Source: an uncultured Acidobacteriota bacterium (GTDB lineage: Bacteria; Acidobacteriota; JAAYUB01). Taken from it: a stretch of 18,546 bases of DNA. The first letter of the stretch is position 1. Every line of letters starts with the position of its first letter. Shown here piece after piece: positions 1-6,966 of this stretch. The DNA is taken from assembly GCA_937925645.1 (NCBI GenBank), contig CALAMB010000088.1, positions 1 through 18,546 of the forward strand, given 5' to 3'. Made by a program: the position numbers and the translations under genes. A model generated the notes under the pieces. That model was not told the origin of the DNA. It made no database searches and saw only the letters and a list, made by a program, of their open reading frames with translations.

Positions 1-194
1 TGGCGCCCGGACAATCCATCGCCATCGAGAGCCTCATCGACACGGTGTTCGAGGTGCGCGTGGCCGAGGTGACGGCGTTCGGCGGCTATCCGGCGGTGAT
101 CCCCGAGGTGACGGGCTCGGCGGCGGTGACGGGCCGCCACCGCTTCTGTTTCGATCCCGACGACCCGCTGCGGCACGGGTTCTTCATCCGGTGA
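1..194 (+). CDS. Proline racemase / hydroxyproline epimerase family, C-terminal end (partial)
   Basis: Only the last 64 codons are present (frame starts at base 3, stop TGA at 192-194). The translation holds the C-terminal signature of the proline racemase family: an IESLIDTVFEVR stretch, then GGYPAVIPEVTGSA, then FDPDDPLRHGF just before the end. In the family this segment closes the second alpha/beta lobe. Members racemise proline, epimerise 4-hydroxyproline at C2, or dehydrate trans-3-hydroxyproline. The residues that separate these activities (the two catalytic Cys/Thr/Ser positions) lie upstream of the window, so the substrate cannot be read here. The hydroxyproline dehydratase operon 3.3 kb away makes a hydroxyproline substrate plausible, but this gene is on the opposite strand and separated by an unrelated permease. 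Confidence 0.85.
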   Translation, partial: APGQSIAIESLIDTVFEVRVAEVTAFGGYPAVIPEVTGSAAVTGRHRFCFDPDDPLRHGFFIR

Positions 195-452
195 CCGACG
201 GACATCGGCGTTCGGCCCAACCGGACTTTCACCACAGAGACACAAAGGCCACAAAGGCCTCAATCCATTTGTCATTGGTCATTTTTCATTTCTCATCTGT
301 CATTTGAGAATGGTAAATGGGTTCATCGGGGAAGAATCTGTATGGGTCATCTGTGAACCTGGAACCTGCGAACGGGTGAACCCGCGACATTCTGGAACGA
401 GCCTCTAGCCTCTAGCCTCGAGTCTCGCCTGAAGAAACGCCGTGAATGCCTT
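195..452. repeat. Gene-free spacer with short quasi-periodic repeats
   Basis: I see no gene in this convergent spacer. It is a run of degenerate short repeats: CACAAAGGC twice in tandem (241-258); a string of GTCATTT/TCATTT-like words (about 270-310); GAACCTG-like words (about 354-368); and CCTCTAG/CCTCTAGC units ending at about 420. The 19-mer GGAACGAGCCTCTAGCCTC at 394-412 recurs exactly at 9896-9914. The base composition is far more AT-rich than the flanking genes. There is no hairpin followed by a T-run to mark a terminator for either flanking gene. Confidence 0.6.
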
Positions 453-2870
453 TCACTGGTGCTTGATCGCCGCGGCGGGATCGGTGGCGGCGACGCGCAG
501 CACGTGCGTCCCCACCGTGAGCACCGTCACCGCGGCCACCACCGCCAGCGGCAGCAAGAACAGCCACGGCGCCAGGCCCGCCCGGACGGCGAACCCCTCC
601 AGCCACAGGCGCACGCCCAGCGCCGCGACAGGCGCGGCCACGACGAAACCCACCCCCACGAGGAGCAGGAACTCACCCGTCAGCCACATCGTGATGCGGC
701 CGGTGGAAGCGCCCAACACTTTGCGAATGCCGATCTCCCGGGTCCGCTGCACCGCCATGAACGCCGCCAGCCCAAAGATGCCCAGCGCGTTCACCAGCAG
801 CGCCAGCAGCGTGAAGAGCCCCACCACCGCGCCGGCCCGTTCGTCGCCCCGGAACTGCTCGTCGTAATAGTCTTCGAGCAGGAAATACTCGTACGGGTTG
901 CCGGGGAAGAACGCCCGGAACGATCGCTCCACCTGCCGCATCGCCGCGGCGCGCCGGCCGGGCTGCATCTTCACGGCGAACACGCCGCGCAGGTCGCGGC
1001 CGTACGGCATGAGCCGGAACAGATGCGGCTCCACCGCCTGCTTCGGCGACTGCTGGTGGTGATCCCGGACCACGCCCACGATGGTGAAAATGTCACCCCA
1101 GTAATCCACCGGCTGCCCCACCGCGTCCGCCGGCCGGGCGAAGCCGAGCCAGCGCGTGGCCGTCTCATTGGGGACCAGCGCGCGCTCGTCGGCGGGAAAC
1201 TCGCGGGAGAAGCCCCGCCCGTGCACGATCCGGAAGCCGAGCAGGTCCAGGTAGTCGTAATCGACCCCCACGATCTGGTAGTTCTTGCCCCGCCCCGGGT
1301 CCTCGCCCGCCCGGCGGATCGCGCCGGCATCCCACCGGATCTGGCGGCCCGGCACCTCGGTGCCCACGCACGCGCCCCGAACCGCCGGGTAGCGGGCCAG
1401 CTCCTCTTTAAACGCCGCCACCTGGGCCTGGAAGTTGTCGCCCCGCACCCGCGGCGCCGGCAGCACCAGGACGTCCCGCCGGTCGAAGCCGAGATCCCGG
1501 TCCTTCAGGAAGGCCACCTGGTGGTACACCGCCAGGCTGGCCGTGGCCAGCACGAACGTGGCCACGAACTGGAACACCACCAGCGCCTTGCGCAGCGCCG
1601 CGCCGCGCGCCCGGCCCGGCTGGTCCCGCAGCACCGCCGCCGGCTGGAACGCGGAGAGCGCCAGGACCGGGTAGATCCCCGACGCGAACACTCCGGCGGC
1701 GAACAGGGCCGGCACCAGGGGCCAGGCGGCGGCGTCAGCCCACAGCCGGTACCCGGCCGGCGTGCCCGTCAGCTCAGCGAAGGACGGCAGCAGCGCGCGG
1801 TACAGGGCGAAGGCGATCCCGGCCGCCAGGGCGTTGAGCGCCAGGTTCTCCACGAAGAACTGGACGGCCAGCTGCGCGCGGGAAGCCCCCACCACCTTCC
1901 GCAGGCCCACCTCCCTGGCCCGCATCAGCGCCCGGGCGGTGGTGAGGTTCACGTAGTTGACCCAGGCCATGGCCAGCACGAACACGGCGATGATGAGCAG
2001 CGCCCGCACCGTGGCCGCGTCGCCGCCCGGCTCGAGTTCCTGCATGAAGGGCGGGTCCAGGTGGATGCCGGCCAGGGGTTGCAGCTTCAGCTCGATGCGC
2101 AGGTTGTACGCCTTCATCAGCTCGCCGGCGTGCGCGTCCACCAGTCCCGCCAGCTTCCGTTCGAAGCCGGCGGGATCGGCGCCGGGCCGCATGCGCAGGT
2201 AGGTGAAGAAGCCCGTGTGGCCCCAAGCGGCGAGGACGTCCGCGCCGAACAGCTGCTCCAGATCCCGGAAGGGGAGGAGGAAGTCGCACTTCAAGTGGGC
2301 GTTGGGCGGGGCGTCGGCGAACACGCCCGCCACGCGGTAATCGGCACGGCCGTCCAGGGTGAGGGGCCGGCCGAGGGGATCCTCGTCGCCGAAGAACCGT
2401 CGGGCGGCCGACCGGGACAGGAACACGCGGCCCGCCCAGTCTGACGCCGCGAGGGAATCGCCCGCCAGCATGGTGAAGCGCAGGATCGAGGCGATCTGCG
2501 GCTCGGCGAAGAAGAGCCGCTCCTCGGTGAACCGGATCTGGCGGTCCTTGCGCGCCATCACCGCCCGGTAGCGGAAGATCCGGGCGATCCCCTCCACCTC
2601 CGGATAGCCGTCCCGGATCAGGGGCGCGGCCGGCGGGCAGCAGGAGGCGAAGCGAACGCTCTCGCCTGTCTCCGTCGTCCGCTCGTACCGGAGCCGGTAG
2701 ACCCGGTCCCACCCGTCGTGGAACCGGTCGAAGCTCCGTTCGAAGCCCACGTGGTGCAGGATGAGCAGGCAGGCGGCCATCCCCACGGCCAGGCCCAGCA
2801 CCGTGATCGCGGAAAACAGCGGGCTGCGTGTCAACTGGCGGCCGGCCCGCCGCACGTAGTGTCCCAGCAT
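453..2870 (-). CDS. FtsX/MacB-type ABC transporter permease
   Basis: An 805-residue inner-membrane permease with the double MacB-periplasmic/FtsX architecture. TM1 is near residues 18-40, followed by a large extracytoplasmic domain (about 45-275), three helices (about 285-400), a fifth helix (about 430-450), a second extracytoplasmic domain (about 455-680) and three C-terminal helices. Each FtsX unit carries the conserved cytoplasmic loop: RAREVGLRKVVGAS in the first and RTREIGIRKVLGAS in the second. The protein ends DPAAAIKHQ, as is typical. I chose the ATG at 2870 over an upstream in-frame start at 2930 because MLGHYVRRAGRQL is the usual family N-terminus and GAGGGAG lies 5 nt upstream. Such permeases pair with a MacB/LolD-like ATPase to move lipoproteins, peptides or drugs, or to signal mechanically. 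No ATPase is in the window, so the substrate is unknown. Confidence 0.92.
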   Translation of the reverse strand: MLGHYVRRAGRQLTRSPLFSAITVLGLAVGMAACLLILHHVGFERSFDRFHDGWDRVYRLRYERTTETGESVRFASCCPPAAPLIRDGYPEVEGIARIFRYRAVMARKDRQIRFTEERLFFAEPQIASILRFTMLAGDSLAASDWAGRVFLSRSAARRFFGDEDPLGRPLTLDGRADYRVAGVFADAPPNAHLKCDFLLPFRDLEQLFGADVLAAWGHTGFFTYLRMRPGADPAGFERKLAGLVDAHAGELMKAYNLRIELKLQPLAGIHLDPPFMQELEPGGDAATVRALLIIAVFVLAMAWVNYVNLTTARALMRAREVGLRKVVGASRAQLAVQFFVENLALNALAAGIAFALYRALLPSFAELTGTPAGYRLWADAAAWPLVPALFAAGVFASGIYPVLALSAFQPAAVLRDQPGRARGAALRKALVVFQFVATFVLATASLAVYHQVAFLKDRDLGFDRRDVLVLPAPRVRGDNFQAQVAAFKEELARYPAVRGACVGTEVPGRQIRWDAGAIRRAGEDPGRGKNYQIVGVDYDYLDLLGFRIVHGRGFSREFPADERALVPNETATRWLGFARPADAVGQPVDYWGDIFTIVGVVRDHHQQSPKQAVEPHLFRLMPYGRDLRGVFAVKMQPGRRAAAMRQVERSFRAFFPGNPYEYFLLEDYYDEQFRGDERAGAVVGLFTLLALLVNALGIFGLAAFMAVQRTREIGIRKVLGASTGRITMWLTGEFLLLVGVGFVVAAPVAALGVRLWLEGFAVRAGLAPWLFLLPLAVVAAVTVLTVGTHVLRVAATDPAAAIKHQ

Positions 2871-3093
2871 GATCGCTCCCTCGCAACTGAGTGGTCGCCG
2901 CTGGTCCGTCATGAACCGTTGAAGCACCATTCTACGCGAACCGGGGAGTTTTTGATTTCAGATATTCAATGGGATGGACGAGCCCCATGCCGTTGGATCG
3001 CCAAATGCCGCAACCTGTTTTTCTTTTGATTCCCGATTCATGAGACGAACCACGTGGACGGTCCCGCGGGTGGTTCGGCCCACCCTCCCCGCC

Positions 3094-3216
3094 GATCCTT
3101 ACACCAACTTCAGCCGCGTCCCGGTGGGTGACGCGCCGGTCCAGCGGGTCTCCTGGCGGGAGGCGGTCCGCTTCGCCAACCTGTTGTCGGCGGCCAACGG
3201 CCTGCGGCGGTACTGA
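3094..3216 (+). pseudogene. Remnant of a formylglycine-generating enzyme (FGE/SUMF1-type) domain
   Basis: About 40 codons read DPYTNFSR, then VGDAPVQRVSWREAVRFANL, then LSAANGLRRY and a stop. This matches the conserved core of FGE-sulfatase (SUMF1) domains, which usually read NPSxF..P.PVe.VSWxdAxaFcnWLS..eG. Everything that should follow (RLPTEAEWEYAARGG and the C-terminal half) is absent, and the open frame upstream has no family similarity. The codons are GC3-rich like real genes here. I take it as a decayed fragment, not a small gene. Intact relatives act in formylglycine formation or other oxidations, or as non-catalytic domains. Confidence 0.6.
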
Positions 3217-3245
3217 ACGGATGCTCCCACCACTGCCTGAAGATT

Positions 3246-3268
3246 GGCTCAGGCGTCTCGCCTGAGCC
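3246..3268. repeat. CTCAGGCG hairpin repeat
   Basis: A perfect inverted repeat, GGCTCAGGCG / CGCCTGAGCC (10-bp stem), with a 3-nt loop TCT. It has no T-run on either strand, so it is not a canonical terminator. The same CTCAGGCG/CGCCTGAG arms recur at 3426-3444 with loop GGA, so it belongs to a small repeat family flanking the end of hypD. Confidence 0.7.
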
Positions 3269-3287
3269 CGGCCGGACTCTGAAACTG

Positions 3288-3315
3288 AAAAAAGCTGCCG
3301 GCGCGGGCCGGCAGC
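3288..3315 (-). terminator. Rho-independent terminator of the hypD operon
   Basis: Read on the minus strand, GCTGCCGGC / GCCGGCAGC forms a 9-bp GC-rich stem with a 4-nt loop and is followed directly by six T residues. It sits about 165 nt past the hypD stop codon and is oriented to end that transcript. There is no gene between it and hypD. Confidence 0.75.
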
Positions 3316-3425
3316 AAAGAGACGAGGGCGTTCCCATCCTCGTCGGAGTCAGCGGGTCGTTCAATGATCATCACCGGCGGAGTGCCCGGGCGGTGCGCGG
3401 CGCCGGTTCGCCGGTACGGTTCGCA

Positions 3426-3486
3426 CTCAGGCGGGACGCCTGAGCTACACGGGACGCCTGAGCTACGCGGGACGCCTGAACTACAC
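3426..3486. repeat. Hairpin plus three 18-bp tandem repeats overlapping the hypD stop
   Basis: CTCAGGCG-GGA-CGCCTGAG forms an 8-bp stem at 3426-3444. Its right arm begins a tandem array of GGGACGCCTGAGCTACAC at 3433-3450, 3451-3468 (one change) and 3469-3486 (one change). The last six bases of copy 3 are the hypD stop codon and the preceding codon, so the array has grown from, or replaced, the very end of the gene. The array shares arms with the hairpin at 3246-3268. Confidence 0.8.
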
Positions 3487-5844
3487 GTCCCCGTGGGCGG
3501 TGCGGGCGATGATCTCCTCCTGCAGCGCCGGGTTCAGGTCCACGAAGTAGTCGCTGTAGCCGGCCACCCGGACGATGAGGTCGCGGTGGAGCTCCGGGTG
3601 GGCCTGGGCGTCGCGCAGCGTGGCGGCGTCCACCACGTTGAGCTGGATATGGTGGCCGTCCATGCGGAAGTAGCCCCGCACGAGCTGGGCCACCTTGCGG
3701 CGGCCGGTCTCCTCGGCCATGAGCGACGGCAGGAACTTCTGGTTCAGCAGCGTGCCGCCCGTGCGCAGGTGGTCCATCTTGGCCGCCGAGCGCACCACGG
3801 CGGTGGGGCCGCGGCGGTCGGCGCCCTGCACCGGCGAGATCCCCTCCGACAGCGGCTGCCGCGCCTTCCGCCCGTCGGGCGTGGCGCCGGTGACCCGGCC
3901 GAAGTAGACGTGGCAGGTGGTGGGGAGCATGTCGACGCGGTACGTGCCGCCGCGGGTGTTGGGCCGGCCGTCCACCGCCCGGACGTACAGGTCGAACACC
4001 CGCCGCATGACTGCATCGGCCGCGTCGTCGTCGTTGCCGTAGCGGGGCGTCTTCTCGGCCAGCAGCCGCCGCATGTCCTCGCGGCCGGCGAAGTCGGTCC
4101 GCAGCAGCTCCATCAGCCCGCTCAGGTCCAGCGCCCGCCGGTCGTAGACGTGGGTCTTGATGGCGGACAGCGAATCGGTGATGGTGCCGATCCCGACGCC
4201 CTGGATGTACGAGGTGTCGTAGCGGGCGCCGCCGTCGTGGTAGTCGCGCCCCCGGGCCACGCAGTCGTCGATGAGGATCGACAGGAACGGCACGGGCAGG
4301 TGCTCGGCGAAGAGCCGCTCGATGACGTTGCTGCCCCGGATCTTCACGTCCACGAAGTGGCGCACCTGCCGCTCGAAGGCGGCCATGAGCGCGTCGAAGT
4401 CGGCCAGCGTAGCCGCCGCCCCGGTGGCGGGCCCCAGGCGGGCGCCGGTGTTCGGGTCCACCCCGTCGTGCAGGGTGAGCTCCAGGATCTTGGGCAGGTT
4501 GAAGTAGCCGGTGAGGATGTACGCCTCCTTGCCGAAGGCGCCCGCCTCGACGCAGCCGCTGGCGCCGCCGCAGCGCGCGTCCACCAGGCTCTTCCCCTGG
4601 CGCGTCAGTTCCTGGACGATGGTGTCGGCGTTGAAGATGGACGGCTGGCCGAAGCCCGTCTGGAGGATCCTGAGCGCGCGCAGGAGGAACGCGTCGGGGC
4701 TCTTCCGGGAAAGTTGGATGTTGGAGCTGGGCTGCAGCAGCCGCATCTCCTCGATCACGTCGAGCAGGATGAAGGTCAGGTCGTTCACGCCGTCGCCGCC
4801 GTCTGGGGTGAGTCCGCCCAGGTTGATGTTGGCGAAATCGGTGTAGGTGCCGCTCTCCTCGGCGGTGACGCCCACCTTGGGCGGCGCGGGCTGGTTGTTG
4901 AACTTGATCCAGAAGGCCTGGAGCAGCTCGCGGGCGCCCGCCTCGGTGAGGGTGCCGTCGGCGAGTCCCTGCCGGTAGAACGGCCAGAGGTGCTGGTCCA
5001 GCCGGCCGGGATTGAAGGCGTCCCACGGGTTGAGCTCGGTGATCACGCCCAGGTGGACGAACCAGTACGCCTGCAGCGCCTCGTGGAAGTCGCGCGGGAC
5101 GTTGGCGGGCACGCGGTCGCACACGGCGGCGATCCGTTCCAGCTCCGCCCGGCGCGTTGGATCGGCGGCAGTCGCCGCCAGCTCCCGGGCCCTGGCGGCG
5201 TGCCGCTGGGCGAAGATCACGATCGCCTCGGCGGCGATGCGCATGGCCCGGAGCTCTTCCTGCTTCGACCACGCGTCCGCGTCGCCGTGGAAGTCGAGCG
5301 CGGCCAGCCGCGCGTCGATTTCCGCCTGGATGTCGCGCATTCCTTTGCGGTAGATCTTGTCGTCCAGCACGGTGTGCCCCGGCGCCCGCTGCTCCATGAA
5401 CTCGGTGAACACGCCGGCGTCGAAGGCGGCGCGCCACTCGGGGGTCATCCCCTCGAAGAGGCGGTCCCGCTGCGTGGCGCCCTGCCAGAACGGCAGGATC
5501 TCGTCGCGGTAGATCCGGAGCGTCTCATCGTCCACGCGGTACGGGATCTTGGGCCGGCTGTCGAGGATCTTCAGATCGTCAAGGCTGTGGGCGGTGACCT
5601 CCGGGTAGGTCGGGGTGGCCTTGGGCGCCGGGCCGCGCTCGCCCACGATGAGCTCGCCGTCGCCGATCCAGACCGTCTTGTGCGCCAGCACGTGGCGGAA
5701 CGCCAGCGCGCGGCGCACGGGGGCCGACACGCGGCGCGCCTCGGCGCTGCGGTAGAATTCGGTGACCAGCCGCGCCCGCTCCGGCGAGATCCGGGGGACG
5801 GCGTTCAGGCTCTCCTCGCGCAGGGCGCGGATCCGTTCGTTCAT
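3481..5844 (-). CDS. hypD: Glycyl radical enzyme, trans-4-hydroxy-L-proline dehydratase
   Basis: A 787-residue glycyl radical enzyme. It should dehydrate trans-4-hydroxy-L-proline to (S)-1-pyrroline-5-carboxylate, which ProC then reduces to proline. The thiyl motif GASGCVEAG places Cys431 and Glu433; the glycyl loop RVAGYSDYF places Gly762. I recall C. difficile HypD as Cys434, Glu436, Gly765 with pocket residues Phe152, His160, Asp278, Ser334, Asp339, Phe340, Tyr450 and Thr645. Here Phe149, His157, Asp275, Ser331, Asp336, Phe337, Tyr447 and Thr642 sit at the same constant offset of three. The family length (about 789) fits. The start ATG follows GGAGG by 5 nt and lies one base after the activase stop, so the two are translationally coupled. 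Alternatives such as choline lyase or propanediol dehydratase fit the pocket less well. The pyrroline-5-carboxylate reductase is not in the window. Confidence 0.9.
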   Translation of the reverse strand: MNERIRALREESLNAVPRISPERARLVTEFYRSAEARRVSAPVRRALAFRHVLAHKTVWIGDGELIVGERGPAPKATPTYPEVTAHSLDDLKILDSRPKIPYRVDDETLRIYRDEILPFWQGATQRDRLFEGMTPEWRAAFDAGVFTEFMEQRAPGHTVLDDKIYRKGMRDIQAEIDARLAALDFHGDADAWSKQEELRAMRIAAEAIVIFAQRHAARARELAATAADPTRRAELERIAAVCDRVPANVPRDFHEALQAYWFVHLGVITELNPWDAFNPGRLDQHLWPFYRQGLADGTLTEAGARELLQAFWIKFNNQPAPPKVGVTAEESGTYTDFANINLGGLTPDGGDGVNDLTFILLDVIEEMRLLQPSSNIQLSRKSPDAFLLRALRILQTGFGQPSIFNADTIVQELTRQGKSLVDARCGGASGCVEAGAFGKEAYILTGYFNLPKILELTLHDGVDPNTGARLGPATGAAATLADFDALMAAFERQVRHFVDVKIRGSNVIERLFAEHLPVPFLSILIDDCVARGRDYHDGGARYDTSYIQGVGIGTITDSLSAIKTHVYDRRALDLSGLMELLRTDFAGREDMRRLLAEKTPRYGNDDDAADAVMRRVFDLYVRAVDGRPNTRGGTYRVDMLPTTCHVYFGRVTGATPDGRKARQPLSEGISPVQGADRRGPTAVVRSAAKMDHLRTGGTLLNQKFLPSLMAEETGRRKVAQLVRGYFRMDGHHIQLNVVDAATLRDAQAHPELHRDLIVRVAGYSDYFVDLNPALQEEIIARTAHGDV

Positions 5845-5845
5845 C

Positions 5846-6769
5846 CTAACCTCCGATCTGGACCGTCAGGCCGTGGCGCTCCAGCGCCGCCCGGGCCGCC
5901 GCCACCCGCTCGGGCGGCGGGGGCGCGGCGCCGGCAAACGCGTCGCGCCGGCCCAGCTTGATGTACTTGCGGCCGCCGCCCCGGTGGAACGGCAGCAGGG
6001 CCACGCCGGTGACGCCGCCCAATTCCTCCAGGTATCGGCCAATGGTCTCCAGCGAGGCGGGATCGTCGTTGACCCCCGGCAGGAGCGGCACCCTTACCAT
6101 GACGTGGGCGCCCCGGCTGACGAGGCGCTCGAGGTTGTCCAGGATCTGGCGGTTCGACCCGCCGGTGAACCGCTGGTGGCCCGCCGCGTCGATGATTTTC
6201 AAATCGAACAGGAATTCGCCGGCCAGTTCCGCCACGCGGTCCAGCACCCCGGCCGGGGCGCAGCCGGCGGTGTCCACCACCGTGTCGATGCCCCGCTCGC
6301 GGCACAGCGCCAGTAGCGCGCAGAGGAAATCGGGCTGGGCCAGCGGCTCGCCGCCCGTGAACGTGGCGCCGCCGCCCGACTCGACGTAGAAGATCCGATC
6401 CGGTTCGATCTCGGCCACCACCTCGGCGGCGGTCACCGTGCGGCCGATCCGCTGGATGGCGCCGGTGGGGCACGCCTCGGCGCACGCGCCGCAGCGGACG
6501 CAGCGCGCGGCGTCGATGGACGGGCCGCTTTCCCCCAGCGAAACCGCCCCGCGCGGACAGGCGTCCACGCAGAACCGGCAGCCGGCGATGCACTTGCCGG
6601 GCTGGAGAACCAACTCCGGCTCCGGAGACAGCCCCTCGGGATTGTGGCACCAGGCGCACCGGAGGGGACAGCCCTTCAGGAACACGCTGGTGCGGATGCC
6701 CGGCCCGTCATGAATGGCGAACCGTTTGATATCGAAGATGATCCCGGTGATGTCGCCGTCTGCCGCCAC
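5846..6769 (-). CDS. Radical-SAM glycyl-radical-enzyme activase for HypD
   Basis: It uses SAM and a 4Fe-4S cluster to install the glycyl radical on the adjacent HypD. Numbering from the GTG at 6769 (307 residues), the radical-SAM motif is C34-x3-C38-x2-C41 inside FLKGCPLRCAWCHNPEG. Two ferredoxin-type clusters follow: C60-x3-C64-x2-C67-x3-C71P and C90-x2-C93-x2-C96-x3-C100P. A GGEP motif lies further on. The N-terminal IFDIKRFAIHDGPGIRTSVF is typical of GRE activases. An ATG at 6856 in the same frame would add 29 residues, but those codons overlap a near-consensus promoter and a 20-bp palindrome. The GTG at 6769 has GGAGG 5 nt upstream and puts the N-terminus where family members begin. It is first in the operon and ends one base before hypD. 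In C. difficile the equivalent is sometimes called HypE. Confidence 0.93.
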   Translation of the reverse strand: MAADGDITGIIFDIKRFAIHDGPGIRTSVFLKGCPLRCAWCHNPEGLSPEPELVLQPGKCIAGCRFCVDACPRGAVSLGESGPSIDAARCVRCGACAEACPTGAIQRIGRTVTAAEVVAEIEPDRIFYVESGGGATFTGGEPLAQPDFLCALLALCRERGIDTVVDTAGCAPAGVLDRVAELAGEFLFDLKIIDAAGHQRFTGGSNRQILDNLERLVSRGAHVMVRVPLLPGVNDDPASLETIGRYLEELGGVTGVALLPFHRGGGRKYIKLGRRDAFAGAAPPPPERVAAARAALERHGLTVQIGG

Positions 6770-6774
6770 CGCCG

Positions 6775-6779
6775 CCTCC
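6775..6779 (-). promoter_or_regulatory. Shine-Dalgarno site that fixes the activase start
   Basis: GGAGG on the minus strand, 5 nt before a GTG codon at 6769. There is no comparable site before the longer ATG alternative at 6856. Together with the overlapping promoter this favours the 307-residue form of the activase. Confidence 0.75.
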
Positions 6780-6818
6780 AACCCCGAGTCCCGGAGACTG
6801 TACAATTCAAGACTTCTG

Positions 6819-6838
6819 ATATCTGATATATCAGATAT
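6819..6838. promoter_or_regulatory. Perfect 20-bp palindrome, candidate GntR operator
   Basis: ATATCTGATA followed by its exact reverse complement, with no spacer. It covers the -10 hexamer and probable start point of the activase-hypD promoter, the position expected for a repressor site. GntR/FCD regulators bind short AT-rich palindromes as dimers, and such a regulator is encoded divergently 130 bp away. Assigning the site to that regulator is inference from position and symmetry. Confidence 0.7.
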
Positions 6839-6853
6839 AACACACAAAGTCAA
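6825..6853 (-). promoter_or_regulatory. Sigma70-type promoter of the activase-hypD operon
   Basis: TTGACT (6853-6848), a 17-nt spacer, then TATATC (6830-6825) on the minus strand. The -10 box lies inside the 20-bp palindrome. The predicted transcript start near 6818 gives a leader of about 50 nt to the GTG at 6769. Confidence 0.65.
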
Positions 6854-6856
6854 CAT

Positions 6857-6885
6857 TTGACTTCAAACAGCGGGTGGCATATGAT
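6857..6885 (+). promoter_or_regulatory. Divergent sigma70-type promoter of the GntR gene
   Basis: TTGACT (6857-6862), a 17-nt spacer, then TATGAT (6880-6885). This is close to consensus. Its -35 box is only 3 bp from the -35 box of the opposing promoter, and the two form the inverted repeat AGTCAA-CAT-TTGACT (6848-6862). One bound regulator or polymerase could therefore affect both directions. Confidence 0.65.
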
Positions 6886-6966
6886 TGGATTTGACGCATT
6901 CAATTGGAACTCATTGATGATACGAGACTAGATCCATTGCGGATCGCGCCCGCAGGAGAACGGTCC

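Noticed and set aside
459..2444. Long plus-strand open frame opposite the permease gene
   Set aside because: It is a GC-driven antisense shadow: Arg/His/Gln-rich, no family similarity, and it covers the clear FtsX permease on the other strand.
3426..3486. A CRISPR array
   Set aside because: The units are contiguous 18-bp tandem repeats with no spacers, and no cas genes are present.
3364..5961. An 865-codon plus-strand open frame opposite hypD
   Set aside because: It has no recognisable motifs, and its composition (Val/His/Gln/Arg-rich) is what the complement of a high-GC gene gives. The minus strand encodes an unmistakable glycyl radical enzyme.
6904..6966. An N-terminal extension of the GntR regulator from TTG at 6904
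   Set aside because: The extra 21 residues have no family similarity, and TTG at 6904 lacks a ribosome-binding site, whereas ATG at 6967 has one.
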